Shown piece by piece: positions 7,560-14,405 of a stretch of DNA of 14,405 bases. Position numbers and translations under genes: made by a program. Under the pieces are notes generated by a model. The model was not told the DNA's origin. It saw only the letters and a list, made by a program, of their open reading frames with translations, and searched no databases. This DNA comes from Polyrhizophydium stewartii (lineage: Eukaryota; Chytridiomycota; Chytridiomycetes; Rhizophydiales): NCBI GenBank assembly GCA_027604665.1, contig JADGIZ010000398.1, forward strand, positions 1-14,405, given 5' to 3'. Positions within the stretch are counted from its first letter, which is position 1. Every line of letters starts with the position of its first letter.

Positions 7560-10423
7560 ATGGCCGTCGGAAACAACGACCTTTCGCACCTGACCACGAT
7601 CGAGGACCTCGAGAACGCCGAGTTCGACGAGTCGTCCATCGACTTCTCCGACATCGAGGCAAAGTTTGCCGTCAACGTGCCCACCGGCTTCGCCCATGTC
7701 ATCGTCGTCGACAACGTGCCCATCGTCGACCAGGCAAAGGAGGAGAAGCTCTTCCGAGTCATTGCCAAGCTGTTCAAGGAGGCCGGCGCCATCCAGCCCG
7801 ACGGCATCCACATGCCGCGCGACCCAAAGACCGGCATGTCCAAGGGGTACGTGCGCGCGCACACGCTTGCTCGGCGCCCCTGCCTGCCGGCGGCTCTTGT
7901 CGGCAGGGATCACCACCGAGATCGCCTCGCTGACTTGCCCGCGCCGCTGCAACAGCTACCTCTTCATCGAGTTCGAGACCCCCGAGTCGGCGGACAAGGC
8001 GGTCGTGCTCTTCAGCGGCCACCGCTTCGACAAGACGCACACCTTTTCCGTCGCCAAGTTTGACTCTGTCGAGACGTACACGTCCATCCCCGACGAGTTT
8101 GTGGCGCCGGCCGAGGAGACGTTCGAGCCCAAGGAGCACCTGCTCTCGTGGCTCACGGACCCTCGCGCGCGCGACCAGTTCGCCATGGTCAAGGGCGAGG
8201 AGGTCGGCGTCTACTGGAACAACAAGGCAGAGGTGCCAGACCGCGCCGAGGCCCGCACCGTGAGCCGCCGCTCTTGTCCTTGGCGCTTTGGTCTGCGCAC
8301 ACGGCCACCATGCTGACGGTCCGTCTTACCGCAGCACTGGACCGACGCGTACGTTGCCTGGTCGCCGCTGGGCCGCTACCTCGTCACGGTCCACAAGCAA
8401 GGCATCGCAATCTGGGGCGGCCAGAGCTGGAAGAAGATAATGCGCTTCTCGCACCCCAACGTCAAACTCGTCGACTTCAGCCCTAACGAGCTCTACCTCG
8501 TGACGTGGAGCCACGAGCCGTTTGTGACGCCTGACGGACAGCACCATGTGAGTGCTGCCTGTCCCCCACACGCCGCGAGCCGTGTGCACACCCGGCGGCT
8601 GTTGCCTCGACCGTGATGATACAGCAATCTACATATTGAGGAAATCTGTGAATGGCCGGTGCAGCACAGCTGCTCGATGCGACGGCCCTCTCCCGGCACG
8701 CGCTCCGTGATGCTGCGCAGATGTCGTCGCTGCCGTGATGCCGCGACCCGCGCTTCGGCGTGTGCGTCGCGGTGCCGGTCGTGGCCGTCTCGTGCAGCAA
8801 GTGGCGTCCGCTGCCTCGAGCTCGGTTGTTTGCCGTCGCGGCCTGCCTGCCGGCGCGTGATCGTACCAATCGCAGAACAGAGATCTGATCCTGGCGGCAC
8901 GGCCGCATGCCGCCCCTCCCACGCCTGCGAGCCCTTATCTGCTTTGCTGACACTTGCGGTGACTTTTCGTGCAGCACCTCGCTGTCTGGGACATCGAGAG
9001 CGGAGAGCGCCTGCGCACGTTCCCGACTGATCCGAGCACCATGCCGCAGCCCGAGGCGCAGCGAGGCGGCGTCGCCGGCCCCGTCCGATTCGGCTGGCCC
9101 ATCTTCAAGTGGTCGTTTGACAGCAAGTTCATTGCCAGGATGACGCCGGGTGCCCAGGGCGCCATCAGCATTTACGAAGTTCCCGGCATGGGTCTGCTTG
9201 ACAAGAAAAGCATCAAGGTACGGGGCGACCCGCGAGTGCCGCGAGCAGCATGGCGCATGCTGACCTTGCCGGCGCAGATCGAGAACCTGCAGCACTTTGA
9301 GTGGTCGCCCACCGAGCACATCATCAGCTACTGGACCCCCGAGTCGGGCAACATCCCTGCCCGCGTCACGCTCATCAGGATCCCGACCCGTGAGATTGTC
9401 CGCACCAAAAACCTATTTGGTGTCATTGACGTGAGTCTCTGCTGCTGGCAATGCCGCTTTCGCTTTGGCGCGCGCGGCTGACTTTTTTCGTTGCACGCCC
9501 AGTGCAAGCTTGCCTGGCAGAGCGCCGGCGAGTTCCTGCTGGTACGCGTGGACCGTCTCAAGTCCAAGAAGCAGACCGTCACCAGCTTCGAGATCTTCCG
9601 CATGCGCGAAAAGGACATTCCCGTCGACGTTGTTGAGCACAAGGCGGGCGAGGACATCTCGACCATCTCGTGGGAGCCCAGCGGCGCGCGCTTCGCCATT
9701 CTCGGCGCAGAGGCCCAGAAGACCTCGGTCAGCTTCTACCAGGTGCAGCCGCCGTCAACCAGCTCGGCCAACACAGGCACCAAGCTGCTCAAGACCCAGG
9801 AGACGAAGGGCATCAACACCGTCTCGTGGTCGCCCAAGGGCCGCTTCTGCGTCTTGGCCGGCATTCGCGGCATGCAGGGTGACCTCCAGTTCTGGGACCT
9901 CGACGACCAGAGCATCATGGCCACGGGCGAGCACTACACCTGCACCGACATTGACTGGGACCCCACGGGTCGCTACGTCGTCACGTCCGTCTCGGCTTGG
10001 CGCGCCCAGTCCGACACGGGCTTCATCATGTGGACCTTTACCGGCCAGCAGCTCACCAAGCAGAACGTGCTTGGCTTCAAGCAGTTTGTCTGGCGCCCGC
10101 GGCCCCCGACGCTGCTCACGCCGGCGATGCAGAAGAAGATCCGCAAGAACCTCAAAGACTACAGCAAGGACTTTGAGCTGCAGGACGCCGCCGAGACTAA
10201 CAAGGCGTCCCAGGAGGTGCAGGAAAAGCGCTTCTCGCAGATCCGCGAGTGGCGCGACTTCCTCGCCGACAACCAGGCCAAGTACGACCAGGATCGCACC
10301 GAGCGCATCAAGCTCTACGGCTTCGACCCCGACGCCAAGCGCAACGCCCAGGATATCGAGGAGCTCGAGGAGTGGATCGAGGAGATTGTCGACGAGACGG
10401 AGGAGGTCTATCGTGGCGACTAG
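7560..10423 (+). CDS. PRT1: Eukaryotic translation initiation factor 3 subunit b
   Basis: Exons 7560-7846, 7956-8259, 8335-8547, 8975-9217, 9278-9430 and 9503-10423 give 706 residues (yeast Prt1 763, human 814). This is the core scaffold of eIF3, which binds the 40S ribosome, promotes recruitment of the initiator ternary complex and mRNA, and contacts eIF3a, i, g and j. An N-terminal RRM starts at [13 protein letters not shown] (about 45), with [18 protein letters not shown] restored across intron 1. The nine-bladed propeller follows, with family motifs [102 protein letters not shown] and WRPRPPTLL. The C-terminal helix ([18 protein letters not shown] onward) is acidic at its end. Five introns of 109, 75, 427, 60 and 72 nt have GT-AG ends and CTGAC branch sites. 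The start has a pyrimidine-rich leader. Every exon junction gives family-conserved sequence, so the gene appears intact. The gene symbol follows the yeast name. Confidence 0.95.
8548..8974 (+). other. Long (427-nt) intron 3 of eIF3b
   Basis: GTGAGT donor, CTGAC branch site (8947-8951) and GTGCAG acceptor. It is four to seven times longer than the other introns of the gene. It carries an AT-rich island (about 8616-8652) starting just after GTGATGA (8613-8619, a C-box-like heptamer), and a perfect 7-bp stem GGCGGCA/TGCCGCC with an 8-nt loop (8893-8914). No complete box C/D or H/ACA RNA can be built: no CTGA follows the C-box-like motif at the expected distance. Confidence 0.85.
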
Positions 10424-10445
10424 ACGGCACAATGCGATGTGATGC

Positions 10446-10454
10446 TTTAATACA
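10446..10454. terminator. Overlapping polyadenylation-like signals between convergent genes
   Basis: TTTAATACA. Read on the plus strand it contains AATACA (10449-10454), 26 bp after the eIF3b stop. Read on the minus strand it gives ATTAAA (10446-10451), 24 bp after the release-factor stop. ATTAAA is the commonest variant of AATAAA; AATACA is weaker. Position between two convergent genes supports a shared cleavage region. Confidence 0.4.
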
Positions 10455-10474
10455 TCACCGCTTTTACTCCGTCC

Positions 10475-11365
10475 TCACTTGGATCCAGGGTGTCTTGAGA
10501 TGCTGGAGGATCGTGGCTTCGATCCAACTGGTGCCGATGCAGGCGCCGCAGGCACGGCAGGCGCGGGCCGAACATTCGCGGAGTCCTGGCCTGCGTCGCT
10601 TCGAGAACCGTTCTCGCCATCAACTTCATCATCGTCAACGTCATCGCCGTCATCGTCATCGTCGTCACCATCCTCCTCGTTGTCGTCGTCGTCCCCATCC
10701 GGTGTCTCATCCAAGGTACCGCCATACTTTTTTTTGGCCCTCTGCCGCTGCTTGGCAGCCTGCCGCCGCTTCTTGGCTGCACGCTGGGCCAGAACCGAGT
10801 TCTCTCCGTTGACCAGCTCATCGAGTTTGAGCCTCAGCAGCTTGCGTGCCTCCTTTCGATTGTTGGCCAGTTCGCGAAACCTCTGCGTCTGGGATCGAGT
10901 AATCCCAGTGGTCAGAGACTGGAGTCGATCGACTGGGGCAGCCATGGCCGAGCCGCTCACCTCTACAATCAGACCCGTCGGAATATGCCGCAGCTGCACC
11001 GAGCTGCGGTTCTTGTTGATCTTCTGGCCGCCAGGGCCAGAACCTTTCACGAACTTCTCCTCGAGATCGTTCTCGTTGAGGGTCACCTCGCTGCGCTTCT
11101 TTTGAGCGACGTCGGGCTGGTATCTTGGCTTGGGTGCAGGCGGAGGGCTGGCTGGCGAGGAGGTCTCTCCGCTCGACTCTGACGGTGGCTGCGGAGGCGA
11201 CGGGGACGGCGGCGCGGCTGTGGACTTGAGTCGCTGAGCAGGCGCAGCTGCATGCACAGCGACTGTTGGCCTTGCGCAAGCGCAAGCCAGCGCTGCAGCT
11301 GGGCGGCGTCTGCAGGCGGCCTGCAGCGCGGAGCTCAACCGAACGGTGATCAGCGCTCCGTGCAT
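10475..11365 (-). CDS. Mitochondrial GGQ release-factor-like protein (MTRFR/C12orf65 family)
   Basis: Two exons, 11365-10961 and 10888-10475, give 272 residues. Members rescue stalled mitochondrial ribosomes by hydrolysing or releasing peptidyl-tRNA. The N-terminus (MHGALITVRLSSALQAACRR) is Arg-rich without acids, a likely mitochondrial presequence. After a Pro/Ser linker comes the RF-1 domain with GSGPGGQKINKNRS (GGQ at about 112-114), VQLRHIPTGLIVE, then across the intron TQRFRELANNRKEARKLL and LDELVNGENS, and a Lys/Arg-rich helix (AAKKRRQAAKQRQRAKKKY). The 72-nt intron (GTGAGC...CCCAG) is in frame and stop-free, but removing it restores the family spacing. Oddly, the basic tail is followed by some 30 mainly Asp/Glu residues (about 199-228) and a Pro/Ser tail. 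Frame is open to an ATG at 11524, and the ATG at 11452 (MRRRRHLL) is another possible start. I prefer 11365 for its presequence and because it leaves 206 bp for the divergent promoter. Confidence 0.85.
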   Translation of the reverse strand: MHGALITVRLSSALQAACRRRPAAALACACARPTVAVHAAAPAQRLKSTAAPPSPSPPQPPSESSGETSSPASPPPAPKPRYQPDVAQKKRSEVTLNENDLEEKFVKGSGPGGQKINKNRSSVQLRHIPTGLIVEVSGSAMAAPVDRLQSLTTGITRSQTQRFRELANNRKEARKLLRLKLDELVNGENSVLAQRAAKKRRQAAKQRQRAKKKYGGTLDETPDGDDDDNEEDGDDDDDDGDDVDDDEVDGENGSRSDAGQDSANVRPAPAVPAAPASAPVGSKPRSSSISRHPGSK

Positions 11366-11571
11366 GGACGTCGCTGGGAGTGCAGGTGTTGGTGAAATCC
11401 GCAAAGATGAGAGCTGGCCTTTGAGTTGCAGCAGGTGTCTGCGGCGGCGCATACCACCAACGAGCCATTCGGTGTGCGTGTGCATAGCTGGTTCGCCAGC
11501 TTGTGCCTGTGCTGCGATGCGCATTCAAACCCGACTCGTGCTGGTTCTGTTGGGTTCCCTCTGGAACCGAA
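11366..11571. promoter_or_regulatory. Divergent promoter region
   Basis: 206 bp between the chosen start of the release-factor-like protein and the start of the small fungal protein. No TATA or other named element is recognised. It would be shorter if the release-factor gene begins at 11452 or 11524. Confidence 0.35.
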
Positions 11572-11917
11572 ATGTCGTCCGGCGACACCACCGCCCCACC
11601 GCTCGGCATCGAGTATCGGCCAGCAGAGAGCAGCAGCGGCCCCGGCGACGACGCACTGCAAGCCACCGTCGAGCAGCGCATCCCGCTGGACGGCCTCGGC
11701 CCGGTCGTCGTCAACCTGGTGAGACGGCGTGGCCGACCGAGGCGTTCCTGATCCTCGCCAGGAGTCGCTGACAACGAGCAACAAGGACGGCACGCTGTCT
11801 CGCATATCCAACTGGCAGGAGATGTCCGAGATCGAGAGGAACAACATCATGCGAGTACTTCCCAAACGCAATCTGCAGAGGCTCGAGAAGCTTCGTGCTC
11901 AGCAAGGAGCCGAATAA
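11572..11917 (+). CDS. Small conserved fungal protein with LGPVVVN-DGTLSRISNW motif
   Basis: Exons 11572-11718 and 11786-11917 give 92 residues. The 67-nt intron starts GTGAGA, has CTGAC, and ends CAACAAG; the acceptor has little pyrimidine tract. Splicing joins LDGLGPVVVNL to DGTLSRISNWQEMSEIERN, exactly where fungal relatives read LGP-hydrophobic-VN-x-DGT-SRI-NW. The protein ends with MRVLPKRNLQRLEKLR, a basic helix also typical of these relatives. The N-terminal half (SSGDTTAPPLGIEYRPAESS) is variable. Family members are short, widespread in fungi and, as far as I know, without an assigned function. Their residues between NW and the end form two predicted helices. Identity of the family rests on motif memory only. 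The gene is divergent from the release-factor-like gene and tandem-opposed to the gene at 12231. Confidence 0.8.
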
Positions 11918-11918
11918 A
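11913..11918 (+). terminator. AATAAA overlapping the stop codon
   Basis: CGAATAAACGG: the TAA stop of the small fungal protein (11915-11917) lies inside a canonical AATAAA hexamer. If used, the 3' untranslated region would be only about 10-30 nt. It may be coincidence of Glu-stop coding (GAA TAA). Confidence 0.35.
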
Positions 11919-12230
11919 CGGTCAGCAGCCGATCTTGATTGCCGCATCATCTCAACTGCTCAGCTTCATTGCTGAGCCTGCAGCAACTCAAGCCGATGCC
12001 GTGCAGAGGAGTGCGTGCTCACGGCGCCGTCAGAGCACAACCATGGCACTGCTCTTCCACGACGAAGCAGGCCGTCACTCTCAAGCTCGCATCTGCTCTG
12101 TCTTTGAAGATGACTGTATTGCTCTTCAAGCCTCACGGGCCGGCCACTGCGCATATCAGGCACCGCACCAACTCTGCACGCACGCTTTAAGCCGCCGACT
12201 GCTCCGTGGGTATCGGCGTCTCTGCGTTGC
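11918..12230. other. Convergent intergenic gap, no gene supported
   Basis: 313 bp between two convergent stops. It contains a perfect hairpin GCTCAGC-TTCATT-GCTGAGC (11958-11977). Open frames on both strands are composition-driven and show no recognisable protein. No tRNA A/B box pair is seen. Confidence 0.4.
11958..11977. repeat. Perfect 7-bp inverted repeat (hairpin) in the 3' flank
   Basis: GCTCAGC at 11958-11964 and GCTGAGC at 11971-11977 pair fully around the loop TTCATT. It sits about 40 bp downstream of the stop of the small fungal protein. It could be a 3' UTR stem-loop; chance is also possible at this stem length. Confidence 0.5.
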
Positions 12231-13707
12231 TCACGCTTCGGATGGATTGCGGCGGCAGCTGAACAAGCGCACAATCCACTTGCGAGCAGCCCGGAAAGCT
12301 CCGGCTGCTGGCGAGGCGGGTGTCTGCGCAAGCTCTCCATTGCTCTGAGCAAGAACGTTGTCTTGCATCGGTCCGGGCCCGCTTGCGGTCGATTCGCCAA
12401 CGATCGAGCCCTGGTCGGGAACCGCGAGCTGCGCAGCGCACTCGATGCACACGTCCGGCGGGGGCCGATCGGCGGCCTGCATCTCCTGGATGACTTCGCT
12501 CTCCTCGGCAATGGCGGCAGGCACATCAGATGGCTGCTCAAGGACGACACCGCTGTCGCGGGGAATCGGGTCCTCGACCGCGATGATCTTGTCACACGGG
12601 AGCTCGTCGTACTGCTCCTTGACCCACTCGAGGTTGGCTCCGATGCAGTTTACAATCGCAATGCAGGCTTGGGTGTCTCCGGGACAGGCAAACGCCTCTT
12701 GGTGGTCGAAGAGCTCGGGCAGCAGCTCAATGGTCATTGTGCCGTAATCCGCGTCCGAAATGCGCGCCGAGTTGCCCAAGGCGACGTGGTGCTGCGCAAG
12801 GAACGCAAATGCACTGAAGCGGATAAAGTCCAGCTTGCGCAGCGTCGGCATCACTGCGGCTCTGTGTGCGTCGAGCGGCGCTGCGTGTGCGATGGCACGC
12901 ACGCTGCTGTCAGCAGAGCCTCGCGCCAAAGGTGCCACGCATCGGTTACCCTCGAGGCCGACGCGCCGGACGGCGTCGATGAGTTCACGAGTGTATGCGG
13001 CTGGAATGACGCCCCGCTGGAAGTAGCTCTCAAATTCGACTGCGAGCGCCTGCATCTTTGGCTTGATCGAGAAGCGCGGGGTGTTTGGCGCGAGCCTGAG
13101 CGCAGCAGCAAGTGCGATCCAATGATTGTTGTCGACTCAGCCGGCCGCGCACTGCGTCCACTGACACAACACGCCGGCGGATCGGGCTGGCACATCTCAC
13201 CTCTTAAGGACCTTGCGATGGCTGGCGATGATGCGCAAGGAGTTGGTCAGGATCATGATCCGCGTCATGGGGCTCGGCGCGCCGGACGTGGCACCTGCGG
13301 GCCGTGCGTGAGCGATTCACGACGAGATTTGGCGGTGCGCGGCGCAGGCGGCCCGAGGCGCTCACTCACCATAACTTGCAAACGCCTTCAGGACAGTCGC
13401 CATATAGACGGGAACGGTGAGACCAGAGGCGGTGTTGACCATGGGCATATCGAGCGAAAAGAGTGGGTCGTTCGCAAGGGCTGCTCGGTCATCCGGTGTG
13501 TCAGCGGCGAGGCGGGAGCCGCGATGTGCGGATCTGGCGGCCGGGCGAGGCAAGGGTTCTCGCCAGGCAAGCGCTCGAGAGCGCGCGATCCAGAGCGTGC
13601 GATGCGCACAGCGATGGGACGACGGCGCTGCGCATCCTCCCACTGCTCGATCGCGCAGATGCGAGGAGGCGAGTGTCGGAGTGTGGGGTCTCACCGGTGC
13701 GGGACAT
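12231..13707 (-). CDS. Unrecognised multi-exon protein, mostly helical
   Basis: Proposed exons in transcript order: 13707-13695, 13480-13370, 13294-13201 and 13095-12231, giving 360 residues. A further in-frame 96-nt intron (12949-12854, GTAACC...CCGCAG) may be removed, giving 328. The start ATG at 13707 has A at -3 (ATCAAAATGTCC). Intron ends are GTGAGA/GAGCAG, GTGAGT/CCGCAG and GTGAGA/GCTCAG, and all phases agree. Readable stretches include ALANDPLFSLDMPMVNTASG, LTVPVYMATVLKAFASYG, PMTRIMILTNSLRIIASHRK, PKMQALAVEFESYFQRGVIP, LRKLDFIRFSAFAFLAQHHV and CIAIVNCIGANLEWVKEQYD. The hydrophobic spacing suggests an alpha-helical fold. The last 100 residues are Glu/Pro-rich and probably disordered, ending in a basic patch (AARKWIVRLFSCRRNP). 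No signal peptide or clear membrane helix is visible. I do not recognise the family and propose no function. A further upstream exon (ATG at 13848, reading MLRSAPAALG) is an alternative 5' end. Confidence 0.5.
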
Positions 13708-14405
13708 TTTGATGTGGGCGCGGTTCTCGCGATGGGCGGCCGGCATCTCTGTCGAGCAGATCTGCGGAAAGCCGGCCGGAAGCAAACTCGCGCGGGATCT
13801 GAGCGACCGCATCGGCGCGCCAAGAGCAGCCGGGGCGGATCTGAGCATGCGCTGGACGATGTCGCAGCATGCTGCTTGGGCAGGCCCGCAGTCTGCACCC
13901 GACCCGCGCCGACTGATGAGCGCTGCGGCGGCGGCCAGCGTCAACGGCGACTCGGCCGGAGTGCGGTGACCGCAGGCAATGAGAGCACGGCCAAGGACGG
14001 GCCTGCCGTCGACGCCAGATCCAAGACTTGCAGCCGTCGACGGTGTGACGCCAGCATGGCATTCCGGTTCGAGGGCTGTTTATTGCAGCCGGCTTGCGCA
14101 TGGACTGAAGGCAGCCAACAACCAAGCCACTCCGGACAAAGGGCCAGTGTGTCTGCGCCGCTCTACACCCCCCACGCCACGGGAAAGGCGCGACGGGCTC
14201 TAATGCGGCGCAGGCTCTCTCTTCGAAACGGGAATCGTGTTGCGAGTGTGGAAATGGCACTACAACAGACTAGTATGTTTCGGTGCCGGCATGCGCTGGC
14301 TGCGTGATTCGGGTCGACGTGACCTCGAATGGCGCCAGAGCAACTGCAACGACAACAGCGTCAGTACAAGTGACTGCGGCGAAAGAGCGGTGATTGCGGC
14401 GGCCG
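13708..14405. other. Right-end region without a supported gene
   Basis: About 700 bp. It should contain the promoter of the minus-strand gene at 12231-13707. One minus-strand frame is open from about 14075 down into that gene's first exon without an ATG (reading DGRPVLGRALIACGHRTPAE), so extra 5' exons are possible. A minus-strand AATAAA sits at 14079-14084 and might end a gene lying beyond the window. Nothing else is recognised. Confidence 0.35.
14079..14084 (-). terminator. Candidate AATAAA on the minus strand
   Basis: TTTATT on the plus strand is AATAAA on the minus strand, within GCTGCAATAAACAGC. It could be the polyadenylation signal of a minus-strand gene whose coding part lies right of the window. 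No such coding part is visible here, so this is weak. Confidence 0.2.

Noticed and set aside
7047..8063. A 338-codon plus-strand frame running into eIF3b from upstream
   Set aside because: Only the part from the ATG at 7560 to 7846 is eIF3b exon 1. The upstream part is antisense to TBC exons and the downstream part reads through intron 1 into the wrong frame.
8613..8680. Box C/D snoRNA in eIF3b intron 3
   Set aside because: C-box-like GTGATGA is present, but no CTGA D box within the next 150 nt and no terminal stem could be found; kept only as a weak observation.
8874..8955. H/ACA snoRNA (AGAACA hinge and ACA tail) in eIF3b intron 3
   Set aside because: The ACA falls in the CTGACAC branch site, and the required second hairpin with a guide pocket does not fold convincingly.
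9465..10442. A long plus-strand frame overlapping eIF3b exon 6 in another frame
   Set aside because: Ser/Arg/Pro-rich shadow of the strongly conserved eIF3b frame.
10818..11774. A 318-codon minus-strand frame overlapping the release-factor gene
   Set aside because: It is the shifted frame of the GGQ gene and overlaps the small fungal protein on the other strand; no family motif.
11966..12595. 209-codon minus-strand frame overlapping the end of the unknown gene
   Set aside because: Arg/Ser-rich shadow of the 12231-13095 exon with no protein features.
13362..13898. Continuous 178-codon minus-strand frame through the 5' part of the unknown gene
   Set aside because: Its upstream half is Arg/Ala/Ser-rich and shadow-like. 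Only the segment after 13480 is used, though an alternative acceptor near 13628 would keep part of it in frame.
14060..14080. tRNA B-box-like GGTTCGAGGGC
   Set aside because: No matching A box, T-arm or acceptor stem around it.

Overview
The window is nuclear DNA of a eukaryote, most likely a fungus. It is visibly GC-rich and gene-dense. Most introns are short (60-109 nt, with two longer ones) and usually carry a CTGAC/CTAAT-like branch site 10-30 nt before the AG. A small protein with the fungal-type motif LGPVVVN..DGTLSRISNW is present. An early-diverging (zoosporic, chytrid-like) fungus is my best guess, because of the UPF0415 gene and the intron-rich housekeeping genes. That placement is an inference, not proven. 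I saw no phage, CRISPR, insertion sequence or bacterial operon.

Layout, left to right. (1) 207-1907 (+): an intronless UPF0415/DUF1308 protein (human C7orf25 family). (2) 1954-2640 (-): a small secreted protein built from an exact 81-residue tandem duplication rich in Cys and Trp-Gly; I do not recognise the family. (3) 2918-4363 (+): a low-complexity Ser/Pro/His-rich protein with one conserved-looking helical segment. (4) 4685-7375 (-): a Rab GTPase-activating protein of the GYP7/TBC1D15 type, reconstructed over eight exons, including a probable GC-AG intron. (5) 7560-10423 (+): translation initiation factor eIF3 subunit b (Prt1), six exons, complete. (6) 10475-11365 (-): a mitochondrial GGQ release-factor-like protein (MTRFR/C12orf65 type) with one intron and an unusual acidic tail. 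(7) 11572-11917 (+): a 92-residue two-exon fungal protein of unknown function. (8) 12231-13707 (-): an unrecognised multi-exon protein. The right end (13708-14405) has no gene I can support.

The genes alternate in divergent and convergent pairs with short gaps: 46 bp between 1 and 2, 277 bp between 2 and 3, about 184 bp between 4 and 5, 51 bp between 5 and 6, and 206 bp between 6 and 7. They do not form a pathway. Two (eIF3b and the release-factor-like protein) act in translation, cytosolic and mitochondrial respectively; the others are trafficking, secreted or unknown. The most original items are the duplicated Cys/WG secreted protein, the unknown protein at 12231-13707, several stop-free introns of length 3n, the GC-AG intron, and the one 427-nt intron in the otherwise compact eIF3b gene.
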